Origin: Ignavibacteriales bacterium
GTDB lineage: Bacteria; Bacteroidota; Ignavibacteria; Ignavibacteriales; Ignavibacteriaceae
Assembly (NCBI GenBank): GCA_016707115.1
Contig: JADJIH010000002.1
Location: forward strand, 248,001-312,000
Direction: 5' to 3'
Length of the DNA: 64,000 bases
Below the pieces are notes generated by a model. The model did no database searches. It saw only the letters and a program-made list of their open reading frames with translations, and was not told the DNA's origin. Both the position numbers and the translations under genes were made by a program. This document shows positions 27,800 to 37,863 of this stretch, one piece after another (position 1 is the first letter of the stretch; every line of letters begins with the position of its first letter).

Positions 27800-27822
27800 A
27801 AATCAGATTATTTTGTCTGATT
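27800..27822. promoter_or_regulatory. operator-like inverted repeat upstream of the Rrf2 gene (site 1)
   Basis: AATCAGA (27800-27806) and TCTGATT (27815-27821) are perfect inverted arms separated by eight bases. The site sits 4 bases upstream of the Rrf2 start codon, where a bound protein would block initiation. A second copy lies upstream of the NapH-like gene. Autoregulation by the Rrf2 protein is inferred from position and symmetry. Confidence 0.68.
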
Positions 27823-27870
27823 AAAGATATTAAGAATATTTATTTTTGTCAATGAGCAATTACAGGTTAA

Positions 27871-28863
27871 TTATTTTATCGAGGGAAGACTTTCCGGCTT
27901 AGCATGCAAAGCGGCGATTTTTTCTTTAAGTCTTTCATCAAAAAGTTTTGCTATCTCTGCACCGATGATAAAAACTGCGGCAGTGTAATAGATCCAAAAT
28001 GCTATAACAATTAATAGGGCGAATTCACCATAGATTTTTCCCCATGTCTGAAAGTTGGCAAGATAATAACCGAAAAGAATTTTCATTCCCACCCAAAGTG
28101 ATGAAGCCCAAATTGCTCCAACAAGTGCTGAACGATGTTTTACTTTTGATGTTGGAATAAAACTGTAAAATAAATACATAAGAACGAACATGATGAAAAG
28201 CGAAACAAGAACAGTAAACAACTGCTGGAAAATTGGATGATTGAAAAACTGCAAATATGGTGTTGATTCTGCAATGGATTTGAAAATCTCCAGCAATGGT
28301 AAAGCTAAAATTGAAGCAAAGAAAATTAGAATTGCAATCAGTATAACTAGAAAATCTCTTAGTTTGCCAATAAAGATATTTACATCGATATCGGTTCCAT
28401 TTATTCTATTTAGTACTGTACGCATACTGCTGAAAAATCCGCTTGCTGCAAAAAACAATCCGCTAAATCCAACAATGCCGGCAACGTTTTTAAGTTCAAT
28501 AACTTCTTCAACACGGCTAAAAATAATTTGCTTTACAAATTCAGCATACTCACCGTAAGGAATTATTGTATTGATCAAAGTTATAATTTGCAATTCCATT
28601 TCCTCAGAGCTTAGAAAATTTCCAAGTATCCAAAACATTATTAAGATTAATGGAATGATGCACGTAAAAAGTGAAAATGCTAATCCGCCTGAAAGAAGAA
28701 AAACATTGTGTCTATCAATTCTATCGTATAATCCGCCAAAATAATGTTTTAGAAATCCAGCTTTGGCTTGCCAATGCGGGCGAAGATGATATAGATATCT
28801 AAGTTGTCTAAAATATTTAAACAGTGCAGAATTTTTATAAATCTTTTTAAGTTTATTATTCAC
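27871..28863 (-). CDS. YihY/BrkB-family membrane protein
   Basis: The 330-residue protein has six or more membrane helices and the YihY/UPF0761 signatures: NVFLLSGGLAFSLFTCIIPL, VAGIVGFSGLFFAASGFFSSMR and GKIYGEFALLIVIAFWIYY. It was once called RNase BN in E. coli, but that assignment is not accepted. Transport has been proposed for the wider family without firm proof. The start is GTG at 28863. It overlaps the repaired purL end by eight bases, so the two are probably coupled. Confidence 0.88.
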   Translation of the reverse strand: MNNKLKKIYKNSALFKYFRQLRYLYHLRPHWQAKAGFLKHYFGGLYDRIDRHNVFLLSGGLAFSLFTCIIPLILIMFWILGNFLSSEEMELQIITLINTIIPYGEYAEFVKQIIFSRVEEVIELKNVAGIVGFSGLFFAASGFFSSMRTVLNRINGTDIDVNIFIGKLRDFLVILIAILIFFASILALPLLEIFKSIAESTPYLQFFNHPIFQQLFTVLVSLFIMFVLMYLFYSFIPTSKVKHRSALVGAIWASSLWVGMKILFGYYLANFQTWGKIYGEFALLIVIAFWIYYTAAVFIIGAEIAKLFDERLKEKIAALHAKPESLPSIK

Positions 28864-31079
28864 CAGACATTATTCCGGGAATCGTATTATAATAAATATC
28901 AGAAAGTTCACTAACGCTAACATCAAAAAGATTTTTTAACTTCATTGATGATCCGGTAACTAAACCGAGTTTTGTAAAATTAACATTTGAGTTTAAGTTC
29001 AGATTCAAGTTCAAGAATTTTATCTTTTGATATTGAAATAATTATTCTTGATTGTGATTCCGAGAATAAAGAAAAATCTTTTCTGGATTTTGTTGCGATT
29101 TCAACTTCACATCCAATTTGTTTTTCCTGGTTGATGATACAGCATTCAGCTAACGCAGAAACAATTCCGCCTTCTGAAATATCGTGTGCAGATTTTATTA
29201 AACCTTTTCTAATAAGATTTAACAATGTATCCTGTAATTTTTTTTCTTCATCAAGATTTATGGTGGGAGATTCACCAGCAACTTTGTTATGAATAACTTT
29301 TGCATATTCACTTCCGCCAAGTTCTTCTTTGTCCTCACCCAATAAATAAATTACATCACCTTCATCTTTAAAGAATGATGTTGTAATGTGTTTTAAATCT
29401 TCAACCAATCCAACCATTCCAATTGTTGGTGTTGGATAAACTGCTGTTTCCGGTGATTCATTATAAAAACTTACATTACCGCCGGTAACCGGAGTATCAA
29501 AATGTCTGCAAGCTTCTCCCATTCCAGCTATTGCTTGTGCAAACTGCCAGTAAACTTCCGGTTTGTATGGATTACCAAAGTTTAAACAATTTGTAACTCC
29601 AAGCGGTACACCGCCGGAACAAACAATATTTCTTGCAGATTCTGCAACAGCAATCTTTGTTCCTTCTTTTGGATTTAGATAAACGTAACGAGAGTTGCAA
29701 TCTGTCTTCATCGCTAATGCTTTGTTGGTTCCTTTAACCAAAATTACCGCAGCATCGCAGCCGGGACCAACAACTGTGTTTGTTCTTACCATCGAATCAT
29801 ACTGATGATAAACCCATTGCTTTGAAACAATGTTTGGTGATGAAAATACTTTTAGAAATGTTTCTTTTAAATCTTTTGGTTCAGGTAAAGTTTTTGAATC
29901 AAACTTTCTTGTTTCTTTTAAGTATTCAGGTTCTTTTTGTTCACGAGTATAAACAGGAGCCCCGCCGCCAAGCACTAAATCAAAAGGAGGCATTGTTGCT
30001 TTGCGTTCTCCCTGATAATCAATTTGAAGCATTCCATCGCCGGTAACTTCGCCAATAATTTCACAATGCAAATCCCATTTTTCAAAAACTTCTTTTACAC
30101 GATCTTCATAACCTTTTTTAACACAACATAACATTCGTTCCTGGCTTTCACTCAACATAATTTCATAAGCTGTCATTCCGCGTTCGCGCAAAGGAACTTT
30201 ATCAAGATTGATTTTCATTCCAGATTCACCTTTAGCGCTCATCTCACTTGTTGAACAGGAAATTCCTGCCGCACCCATATCCTGAATTCCGATCAGCCAA
30301 TCATTCTTTATAATTTCTAAAGTAGCTTCAAGTAAAAGTTTTTCTGTAAACGGATCACCAACCTGAACTGATGGACGTTTTGCTTCAGACTTTTCAGAAA
30401 TTTCTTCGGATGCAAAAGTTGCACCGTGAATTCCATCTCTTCCTGTTGATGAACCAACAATCATAATCGGATTGCCAACACCTTTTGATGTAGCTGATGC
30501 AAAATGTTTTTTGTTTACAATTCCAACAGCCATTGCATTAACAAGCGGATTCCCTTGATATGATTCATCAAAGTAAACTTCTCCAGCAACTGTTGGAACG
30601 CCGAAGCTGTTTCCATAATCTCCAATTCCGCGAACAACACCATCAAATAAAAATCTTGTGCGTGCATCTTTTAAAGAACCAAAGCGAAGTGAGTTTAATG
30701 AAGCGATTGGACGAGCGCCCATTGTAAAAATATCACGCATAATTCCGCCAACACCTGTTGCTGCGCCTTGGTAAGGCTCAACTGCTGATGGATGATTATG
30801 ACTTTCAATTTTAAATGCTACTGCAAGATCATCGCCAATGTCTATAAGTCCGGCATTTTCTTCTCCAGCCGCAACTAATAATCTTCCGCCGCTGCGTGGT
30901 AAAGTTTTTAATTGTGCAATGGAATTTTTATAACTGCAATGCTCGCTCCACATTACAGAAAAAACACCAAGCTCTGTAAAAGTTGGTGTGCGACCGAGAA
31001 TTTTTAAAATCTTTTCCCATTCTTCTTTAATTAATCCGTGCTCTAAGGCAAGCTCAAAAGTTACTTCAGGTTCTTTCAT
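28856..31079 (-). CDS. purL: phosphoribosylformylglycinamidine synthase subunit PurL, frameshift near the C-terminus
   Basis: The frame from 31079 encodes a PurL of the small (Bacillus) type, with [53 protein letters not shown] and a second half with [10 protein letters not shown] and [12 protein letters not shown]. It uses FGAR, glutamine-derived ammonia and ATP to make FGAM in purine synthesis. The open frame stops at 28980, short of the normal end. Deleting one A near 28992 continues it as [16 protein letters not shown] to a stop at 28856, giving about 740 residues, the normal size, and an eight-base overlap with the next gene. I therefore read the frameshift as a probable sequence error. 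A TTG just upstream (31082) is not needed. Confidence 0.92.
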
Positions 31080-31204
31080 CAATCTTCCAATAGGATTTAA
31101 AATAGTTTGAAAATTTTATAAGGAAATATAAGGGAAAGTGGGATAAATCACTGTAATTTAATTCGAACTATAAATATTTACGGAATAGTCTTATAGCAAG
31201 TTTT

Positions 31205-31537
31205 TTAACGAGTAATGATAAATAATTCTAATAATAGGATTTCGATTATTGTAAATAAAATTATATCCTTTGGGAAATTAAATAACAAGATTTTTCCAAA
31301 TTTAGTTTTCAGTTTTTTATGCAATTTTTGAGTTAAAATATTTAAAACTATAACGGCACACCAAATAATAACGCCAAATATTTTTTCAATTGGTTTTAAA
31401 GTAATGTTTAAATTTACATCGTTGATAAATAATGAAGTTAAGGTCCCTCTTAAAATGATGTAGATAAAAAAAATCCAAATAGAATCTCTAAATACTATTA
31501 ATATTTTTTCACTTTTTGAAATGCTAATTTCTTCCAT
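31205..31537 (-). CDS. small membrane protein of unknown function
   Basis: About 110 residues with three hydrophobic segments (IWIFFIYIILRG, IFGVIIWCAVIVLNIL, ILFTIIEILLLELFII) and a basic loop between the second and third. I recognise no family. A GTG eight codons upstream (31561) is also in frame; the ATG at 31537 is preceded by GAGG and is preferred. It lies between purL and an exonuclease gene on the same strand with gaps on each side, so it may be expressed alone. Confidence 0.6.
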   Translation of the reverse strand: MEEISISKSEKILIVFRDSIWIFFIYIILRGTLTSLFINDVNLNITLKPIEKIFGVIIWCAVIVLNILTQKLHKKLKTKFGKILLFNFPKDIILFTIIEILLLELFIITR

Positions 31538-31593
31538 ATTATTATTTCCCTCAACTGTCACGAATTACTTCGCAATATAATTTTTGAATAATT

Positions 31594-32277
31594 TTACTTT
31601 AAAAATTCTTCCCAAATTTTAAACAACTGGTAAGTTGCATAAATATCTTTAGAACAATAAACAGCAATATCTTTTATTCTTCCTGCTTCATAAAGAGTTT
31701 TTACTTCCATTCCGGAAATGTCTTTTGATTTTGGAGATTCAATTCCAAATGCGTGGCAGTAAAAATCCAGATTAAATTTTCTTGTTGTGCTGTAAAAAGT
31801 AAATTGTTCAAGCAGATCGATATGAATATCACCGTAACGATAACCCATTAAATTTTTTGTTGGTTTAACTTTTAACATCGCAGAACGCATCATCAAAAAA
31901 GGAACATCAAAATTTCTTCCGTTAAATGTTATTAACTGATCAGCATATTGAGCTACACGCCAGAAAGATTCCAGCATTTCTTTTTCTGGCAAACCTTTGT
32001 ATTGCACATTTGTGTTTTCAGAATTCCATTCTTCTGGTTTTTCTGATTCGTAGTAAACATAAGATTTTTCTTTTTCTACATCATACATTCCAATTGCAAC
32101 ACATTTTGCTGTAAATGGATAAAGTGAAGTGTAACGAATTGCTTCGTCTTTCATTGCTTCTTTTTTGGTGGGATCAATTTCTTTGTCAGCATATTTCAAT
32201 AGATACTCACGCTGAGTTTCAGACAAAGATTCAAAGGGATAGGAACAAGTTTCGATATCAAAGATCAGTTTGCGCAT
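31594..32277 (-). CDS. predicted 3'-5' exonuclease, PolB-like DEDDy type
   Basis: The 227-residue protein has the DEDDy exonuclease motifs: Exo I FDIETC (Asp7, Glu9), Exo II FNGRNFDVPFL and Exo III YCSKDIYATYQLF (Tyr and Asp). The fold matches the stand-alone RNase H-like exonuclease family related to DNA polymerase B proofreading domains. It would remove nucleotides from a 3' end with two metal ions. The in vivo substrate is unknown. There is no polymerase domain and none next to it. Confidence 0.85.
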   Translation of the reverse strand: MRKLIFDIETCSYPFESLSETQREYLLKYADKEIDPTKKEAMKDEAIRYTSLYPFTAKCVAIGMYDVEKEKSYVYYESEKPEEWNSENTNVQYKGLPEKEMLESFWRVAQYADQLITFNGRNFDVPFLMMRSAMLKVKPTKNLMGYRYGDIHIDLLEQFTFYSTTRKFNLDFYCHAFGIESPKSKDISGMEVKTLYEAGRIKDIAVYCSKDIYATYQLFKIWEEFLK

Positions 32278-32311
32278 TTTATTACCTCCTTAAAAATGTC
32301 ATTACTATACT

Positions 32312-32754
32312 TTAATTTATAATTTTTACGCCAGGTTCAAACTTTTTAATCTTTTCAATAAATTCCTCAGTAAGCGGAGTTGATTTTCTTGTTTTCGGAT
32401 CAACAAAAACTACAACTCCTTTTCCATCTACAATAACTTCACCAGTTTTCTTTCGTACAATTATATGATCATATCCAAAAGATGAATTTTTATATAAGAT
32501 ACTCTTGAATACACATCAAGCTCATCATCATAAAATGAATGTCCCCGATAATTAATTTCATTTCGTACCATAAAAAATAATCTGCCATCAGAAAAAATTC
32601 CACCCTCAGGCATCAATCCTGCTTCTTTAACATATTCTAACCTGGCATGTTCAAAGAAATTAATATATACTGCATTATTACAAACACCGAGCATATCAAC
32701 TTCGTGAAAGCGAACTTTGACTGTTATCTTATGTGTGAAATCTTTTATTTCCAT
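32312..32754 (-). CDS. 4-hydroxybenzoyl-CoA-type acyl-CoA thioesterase, interrupted by a frameshift
   Basis: The first frame gives 97 residues with the hot-dog thioesterase signature VRFHEVDMLGVCNNAVYINFFEHARLEY, where the Asp (EVD) is the catalytic acid in this family. After SRVSYIK the frame goes wrong. Adding one A to the run near 32485 continues it as NSSFGYDHIIVRKKTGEV and VFVDPKTRKSTPLTEEF, ending at 32312. The repaired length is 147 residues, normal for the YbgC/FadM group. It probably hydrolyses acyl-CoA. Its ATG shares bases with the threonine aldolase stop (TAATG). Confidence 0.83.
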
Positions 32755-33776
32755 TAAACAAATACCTCATCAATTATATCAGCAGCTTTTTTTACTTCTT
32801 CAAACGAAACATCTAAATGAGTAATTGCACGGATCAAATCGATTTTACCAACCGAAACAAGCAACCCTTTTTCTTTGCATCGTTTCAATCCTTCATCAAC
32901 AGAAATGGTTTTAGGATGAAACAATAAAATATTTGTTTGAACAGTCTTCATATCAATTTCAAGATTTGGATTTGCATTAATTCTTTCTGCAAGATATTTA
33001 GCTTTTTCGTGATCTTCTTTTAATCTTTCAATATTATTTTGAAGTGCATACAAACCGGCAGCAGCAAGAATTCCAACTTGTCGCATTCCTCCGCCCCACG
33101 CTTTGCGAACCCGAAATGCTTCTTTTATAAAATCTTTTGTTCCTGCAATAATAGAACCGACAGGAGCGCCTAATCCTTTTGAAAGACAACAAGAAATAGA
33201 ATCAAAATGTGATGCGTATTCTTTTACAGAAATTCCAGTTGCAACTGATGCATTCCAGATTCTTGCTCCATCAAGATGATAAAACAAATTATATTTTTTT
33301 GCAAGATTTTTTAATGCAACAATATTTTCAATCGGCCAGATTGTACCACCGCCACGATTGTGTGTGTTTTCTACTTCAATAACTTTTGTACGCGGCATAT
33401 AGTAAGCAGAAGTTGGACGAATTATTGGTTCAACTTGTTCTGGAGTAATCACTCCATAATTTCCTTCAATCGGAAATAATTGTATTCCGCTTAACGCTGC
33501 AGGTGAACCTGATTCATAATTAAAAATGTGTGCATCTCTTTCGCAGATAACTTCATCACCAGGATTTGTTAAAACATTTAAACAAATCTGATTTCCCATA
33601 ACTCCACTTGAAACATACAGTGCTGCTTCTTTACCTAAAAGTTCTGCGGCATACTGCTCAAGTTTATTTACGGTTGGATCTTCTTTAAAAACATCATCGC
33701 CAACTTCAGCATTGTACATTGCTTTGCGCATTGCTTCAGAGGGACGAGTAACTGTGTCGCTTCTTAAGTCTATCAT
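32754..33776 (-). CDS. ltaE: low-specificity L-threonine aldolase
   Basis: The protein begins MIDLRSDTVTRPSEAMRKAM, typical of threonine aldolases. It has VYSS-type VSSGVMGNQICL, HLDGARIWNASVA (PLP-contacting Asp and Arg) and the PLP Lys in CCLSKGLGAPVGS. It splits threonine or allo-threonine into glycine and acetaldehyde. An ATG seven codons upstream (33797) lies inside an intergenic repeat, so I start at 33776 (340 residues). The downstream thioesterase gene overlaps its stop. Confidence 0.92.
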   Translation of the reverse strand: MIDLRSDTVTRPSEAMRKAMYNAEVGDDVFKEDPTVNKLEQYAAELLGKEAALYVSSGVMGNQICLNVLTNPGDEVICERDAHIFNYESGSPAALSGIQLFPIEGNYGVITPEQVEPIIRPTSAYYMPRTKVIEVENTHNRGGGTIWPIENIVALKNLAKKYNLFYHLDGARIWNASVATGISVKEYASHFDSISCCLSKGLGAPVGSIIAGTKDFIKEAFRVRKAWGGGMRQVGILAAAGLYALQNNIERLKEDHEKAKYLAERINANPNLEIDMKTVQTNILLFHPKTISVDEGLKRCKEKGLLVSVGKIDLIRAITHLDVSFEEVKKAADIIDEVFV

Positions 33777-33792
33777 ACTCTTTTTGTTTCTT

Positions 33793-33871
33793 GTCATCCT
33801 GAGCGAAGACGAAGGATGACTTTTTTAATATGGTTATGTCAAAGTTCACTCTCGACTTCGCTCGTGATGAC
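33793..33871. repeat. intergenic inverted repeat, GTCATCCTGAGCGAAG variant
   Basis: Left part GTCATCCTGAGCGAAGACG followed by AAGGATGAC, right part CTCTCGACTTCGCTCGTGATGAC. It lies between lnt and the threonine aldolase and overlaps an alternative upstream start of the latter, which argues against that start. Confidence 0.82.
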
Positions 33872-33884
33872 AAAATATGTGAAA

Positions 33885-35531
33885 TTATAATTTAAACTTT
33901 TTCTTCATCCACAATAAAATATTTATTCCAAATATCCATAATGAAAATGCAGATGATATAACTGGAATTATCAATGGATTTTTTGTATAAAATGTTTTTT
34001 CATTGTTCATTGGAACATCAACAACCGAGTGAGTTCTTGTGAACATTTCAGTTTCAACTTCTGTAACACCAAATTTATTTATCAAACAACTTACTCCGCC
34101 ATTTGCACAACGTACAACTGCTCTTCTGTTTTCAACTGCGCGCAAGTTTGCAAATTCTTTATGCTGATAAGGTCCGCTTAATTTTCCGTACCAGCTATCG
34201 TTTGTTAGAACTGTTAAAAACTGTGCACCACGATCAACAAAATAATTTGGGAAAGTTGGAAACACTGATTCATAACAAACCAATCCGCCAACTTTAATTG
34301 TGTCTTTATCATTTACAAATTTAAAAACTGTTGTATCCTGTCCAACATTCCAGCCGCTAATACCAACTCCCCATTTTAATAAATCACCAAGGAATGGAAG
34401 TTGATCAACAAATGGAGTATGCTCGCCAAGCGGTACTAATTGCATCTTTCCATATCGTTGAATTTCACTTTGATTTGGTTGAAGTAGCAAAATGGAATTA
34501 TAGGTTACATAATGATATTTACCAACTTCACTATACTTTGCATTTCGCGGCGCATCTTTATCATATATAATAAAATCGGGCATCCCGGTTAGTAATGAAA
34601 CATTATTTTTCTTTAAGAAAGAATAAATTGAATCAACCTCATTTTGATAAGTTCCTGAAAGCAGATAAACAGGTAAAGCAGTTTCAGGCCATAGAATTAT
34701 CTTGGCACCTTCATCAACACATTTTTGTGAAAGCTCAAAATAATTTTCAAGTATCTGATCCAAGCCGCCGAGTTCCCACTTATTCCATGGATCAAGATTT
34801 GGCTGGATGATTCCAACTTTTATTTTTTTCTCATCATTCCCAGTTGAAGATATTTTTACAAATCCGTAAACTATTATTAAAATAAAAATTGATGCAGCGA
34901 CAGAAAAATAAATCCATCCAACTTTTGCGTTTTCCTTAAATGATTTTATTCCTTTATATATAAAAATGTTTATCCATAAAACTATAAATGATAATCCGAA
35001 TGCACCAACTATATCAGCAAACTGAATGAATGAGGTAAATTTTGCCAGTCCATGCCCAATAGTTAACCATGGAAATTTGAGATCTGTAAGAGTGAGAATG
35101 TATTCTCCAGTTACCCAAAAGAACGGAAAGAAATAAAGTGATAAATCTTTTTTAAAAACTTTTCTTGATAAAAAATACAAAGTGGAATTTATCAGCATAA
35201 CACAGGGCAGAAAGAAAACTAAAACAACTCCGCTGATCATTAAAAAAGGATCTGCAGCACTTTGCCAGCTTCCAACCCAGAATACTGTAATTAAACTCAT
35301 TACAAAAAAAGTTAAATACGATGCTGAGTTCACTTTTAACAGTGTTTGTTTTTTTGTAACGACAAAAAAGTAAGGAACAAAAGCCACAAAAAGTAAAAGT
35401 GTAAAAGGAAATGGAAATGGGACGAACGAAATTCCAAAAAGAATTCCGGATAATATTAAAAGAAGTCTATCATTTCTCCTTTCTCTTTTTTCATCAGGTG
35501 TAAATTCTTGTTTTGCGAATAAAAATTTCAA
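33885..35531 (-). CDS. lnt: apolipoprotein N-acyltransferase
   Basis: The 548-residue protein has about six N-terminal membrane helices, a nitrilase-like catalytic domain (about 235-500) and a final helix. The nitrilase triad appears in WPETALP (Glu), YGKMQLVPLGEHTPF (Lys) and GGLVCYESVFP (Cys). Lnt adds the third acyl chain to the N-terminal Cys of lipoproteins at the inner membrane. It overlaps the DedA gene by four bases (ATGA), and an ispF/acylphosphatase/EamA group lies further upstream, forming one compact operon. Confidence 0.94.
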   Translation of the reverse strand: MKFLFAKQEFTPDEKRERRNDRLLLILSGILFGISFVPFPFPFTLLLFVAFVPYFFVVTKKQTLLKVNSASYLTFFVMSLITVFWVGSWQSAADPFLMISGVVLVFFLPCVMLINSTLYFLSRKVFKKDLSLYFFPFFWVTGEYILTLTDLKFPWLTIGHGLAKFTSFIQFADIVGAFGLSFIVLWINIFIYKGIKSFKENAKVGWIYFSVAASIFILIIVYGFVKISSTGNDEKKIKVGIIQPNLDPWNKWELGGLDQILENYFELSQKCVDEGAKIILWPETALPVYLLSGTYQNEVDSIYSFLKKNNVSLLTGMPDFIIYDKDAPRNAKYSEVGKYHYVTYNSILLLQPNQSEIQRYGKMQLVPLGEHTPFVDQLPFLGDLLKWGVGISGWNVGQDTTVFKFVNDKDTIKVGGLVCYESVFPTFPNYFVDRGAQFLTVLTNDSWYGKLSGPYQHKEFANLRAVENRRAVVRCANGGVSCLINKFGVTEVETEMFTRTHSVVDVPMNNEKTFYTKNPLIIPVISSAFSLWIFGINILLWMKKKFKL

Positions 35532-36139
35532 AGTTTAGTTTTTCTTTTTGTGATGAAGTACTTTACAACAAAAAACAGAATTACAATTCCTGTAATAATT
35601 AAAATTATATTGCTGTAAGTTTTTAAGTAGCCGTCTATAACATCAACATTTTTTCCAAAGGCTATTCCTAGATAAATAAGAAATGCGTTCCAGATGGCTG
35701 AACTAACTAAACTAAGAATTGTAGTTTTATTTACATTTAGTCGACTCATTCCAGCAAAGAAAGAAATTACAGCACGAGTTCCAGGTAAAAATCTATTGGC
35801 AATAATTAAATAATAACCATACTTGCGAAAAGAATTTTCAACTCTTTCAAATGATTGAACAGTAAGAAATTTTAATTTTCCTGAATGAACTAATTTTTTA
35901 TCAAACTGCCATCCAATTATAAAAGCAGTAAGAAATCCTAACAAACTTCCTGCTGTTGCAAAAAGAAAAGTTGGGATTAAATTAAGCGATCCAGTTGCAA
36001 CAAGTGAACCGGCAATTACAACAACAATATCACTTGGTGATGGTGGAAAAAGATTTTCTATGTATGCAAAGAAAAAAATAGTCAGATAAATCCAGAACGG
36101 AGTTAGATCTGAAAACTGTGTTAGTATTGTTTCAAACAT
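35528..36139 (-). CDS. DedA-family membrane protein
   Basis: The 203-residue protein has about five membrane segments and DedA/VTT signatures: [19 protein letters not shown] near the N-terminus and [20 protein letters not shown] in the middle. Members of this family are thought to flip lipids such as undecaprenyl phosphate or phosphatidylethanolamine. It overlaps ispF by eight bases and lnt by four. Its position beside lnt and an isoprenoid-synthesis gene fits an envelope role. Confidence 0.9.
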   Translation of the reverse strand: MFETILTQFSDLTPFWIYLTIFFFAYIENLFPPSPSDIVVVIAGSLVATGSLNLIPTFLFATAGSLLGFLTAFIIGWQFDKKLVHSGKLKFLTVQSFERVENSFRKYGYYLIIANRFLPGTRAVISFFAGMSRLNVNKTTILSLVSSAIWNAFLIYLGIAFGKNVDVIDGYLKTYSNIILIITGIVILFFVVKYFITKRKTKL

Positions 36140-36629
36140 TCAGATCTTTCTTAGCAAGTAATACAGTAGCAAATGAAACAACTCCTTCGGCTCTTCCAAC
36201 AAACCCTAATTTTTCTGTTGTGGTAGCTTTTATAGATATTTGTTCTACATCAGCATTAAGCATTTCGGATATACGATTTCTGATTTGCTCAACATAAGGT
36301 GATATTTTTGGTTTTTCCATTGCAAGAACACAATCAAGATTTCCTAATTCGTATCCTTTAGAATTGATAAGTTCATTCACGTGTTTTAAAAGCAAAGTGC
36401 TGTCTGCATCTTTCCAACGCTCATCTGTGTTGGGGAAATGTATTCCAATATCGCCAAGAGCTAAAGCACCAAGCATCGCATCACAAATTGCATGAAGCAA
36501 AACATCAGCATCAGAATGTCCTTCCAAACCTTTGTCAAAAGGAATCTCAACTCCACCAATGATTAATTTTCTTCCCTCTGCAAAGGCGTGAACATCAAAA
36601 CCAAAGCCAGTTCTAAAATTTAATTTCAA
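36132..36629 (-). CDS. ispF: 2-C-methyl-D-erythritol 2,4-cyclodiphosphate synthase
   Basis: The 165-residue protein has the zinc site FGFDVHAF (Asp12, His14), [23 protein letters not shown] and the C-terminal [14 protein letters not shown] motif. It forms the cyclodiphosphate intermediate of the MEP isoprenoid pathway. Length and motifs are complete. It is closely packed between the acylphosphatase and DedA genes; ispD is not beside it. Confidence 0.96.
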   Translation of the reverse strand: MKLNFRTGFGFDVHAFAEGRKLIIGGVEIPFDKGLEGHSDADVLLHAICDAMLGALALGDIGIHFPNTDERWKDADSTLLLKHVNELINSKGYELGNLDCVLAMEKPKISPYVEQIRNRISEMLNADVEQISIKATTTEKLGFVGRAEGVVSFATVLLAKKDLNV

Positions 36630-36907
36630 TATCTAACCTCAAATCTTTTAAATTCATTTTTTGGCTCAGACCATTCAACTGAACAATTTGTTACGTGTGA
36701 TTTCATTGGTCCTATTTTTAATTGTTTGATCAGCTCATTTATCAAACCAAAATCGCCTTCAACCTCAGTTAAGACTTCACCGGTAAAAAGATTTTGTGTG
36801 TAACCTTTTAGATTTAGATTATCTGCATGTCTCATCACAAAATATCTGTACCCAACACCCTGAACCAAACCGGAAACAATTATTTTTGCTCTTTTTATAT
36901 CACTCAT
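36626..36907 (-). CDS. acyP: acylphosphatase
   Basis: The protein has the acylphosphatase core [19 protein letters not shown], with the phosphate-binding loop and catalytic Arg, then the [14 protein letters not shown] segment. It hydrolyses acyl phosphates. A longer frame reaches 36934, but the ATG at 36907 gives the normal small-family size (93 residues) and overlaps the EamA stop (GATGAGTGA), a common coupling pattern. The four-base overlap with ispF at its end supports one transcript. Confidence 0.9.
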   Translation of the reverse strand: MSDIKRAKIIVSGLVQGVGYRYFVMRHADNLNLKGYTQNLFTGEVLTEVEGDFGLINELIKQLKIGPMKSHVTNCSVEWSEPKNEFKRFEVRY

Positions 36908-37802
36908 CTTTGATAGAAAACAGTTCTGAAACAATTAACCCGATAAAAATAAGCACACATCCAACTAAGCCAAAATTAGAAATTTTTTCGCTGAGTAAAA
37001 AGTAAGCGAATACTGCTGCAAATATTGGTTCGATTGAAAATATAATTCCCGCTTTTGTTGGTGAAACAAATTTCTGAAATTTCAATTGTATCACAGTAGC
37101 AATTATAGAAGCGAATATTGCAGTGTAGAGTATTGCAGTAACAACGGTTGTATTTAAAGTAAACTTAAATGTTTCTAACGATGAGATCGAAAAGATAAAG
37201 GACAAAATAAATCCGCCAAGACCGGTGATTAATAATTGAACAAAAACCATCGGTAGATAATCATACTTCTTGGTAAACACATCAACATACACAACTTGAA
37301 ACGCAAAAAGCAGCGCACACAATAAAGTTAGCAAATCACCAAGATTAAAATCTGATCCAAGCTGTTTAATAAAATCAAGTGCATTCTCACCTTTACTTGA
37401 TAGCAATATTAATCCAATCAAAACCAGCAATACGCTGAGAATGTTAAACCATTTTGGTTTTCGTTTTTCTATGATCAATTGTAAGATGGGAATAAATACT
37501 ACAAATGTTCCTGTTATAAAACCTGATTTAGTTGCTGTTGTAAGATTTAATCCCAGAGATTGTGCAGTAAAACCTGCGAAGTAAAAAAGTCCAAGAATGG
37601 ATCCTGCAATTAAAGTTTTCTTGTTGGTCTTTTTTAAAGATGAATAAACAAAAGGCAGAAATATTAGAGCAGCAATGCCAAATCGTAATCCAAGAAATAA
37701 TAAAGGCGAGATATCATTAAACGCATTTTTAATCAGCGCAAAAGTTCCGCCCCAAATTAAAGTATTAAACAGAAGTGCAATTTCACCAGTGTATTTTTTC
37801 AT
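36900..37802 (-). CDS. EamA/DMT-family transporter
   Basis: The protein has ten hydrophobic segments in two EamA repeats (about residues 5-140 and 150-295), with FNTLIWGGTFALIKNAF at the start and PTKAGIIFSIEPIFAAVFAY in the second repeat. These are drug/metabolite exporters. The substrate cannot be told. A TTG at 37820 is in frame upstream, but the ATG at 37802 (MKKYTGEIALLFN) gives the normal start for an inner-membrane protein with 300 residues. Confidence 0.9.
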   Translation of the reverse strand: MKKYTGEIALLFNTLIWGGTFALIKNAFNDISPLLFLGLRFGIAALIFLPFVYSSLKKTNKKTLIAGSILGLFYFAGFTAQSLGLNLTTATKSGFITGTFVVFIPILQLIIEKRKPKWFNILSVLLVLIGLILLSSKGENALDFIKQLGSDFNLGDLLTLLCALLFAFQVVYVDVFTKKYDYLPMVFVQLLITGLGGFILSFIFSISSLETFKFTLNTTVVTAILYTAIFASIIATVIQLKFQKFVSPTKAGIIFSIEPIFAAVFAYFLLSEKISNFGLVGCVLIFIGLIVSELFSIKDE

Positions 37803-37863
37803 CAAAGGATATTCTATCAATTCTAAATATCTAACTTGATCTTAAACTTGAACCTGAACTCAA

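Noticed and set aside
28241..28558. Plus-strand ORF of 105 codons
   Set aside because: It is the reverse strand of the YihY gene; its hydrophobic and basic makeup follows from that gene's codons.
28980..28999. Programmed ribosomal frameshift in purL
   Set aside because: No slippery heptamer with a following structure is evident, PurL is not known to need one, and other genes in the window show similar single-base breaks.
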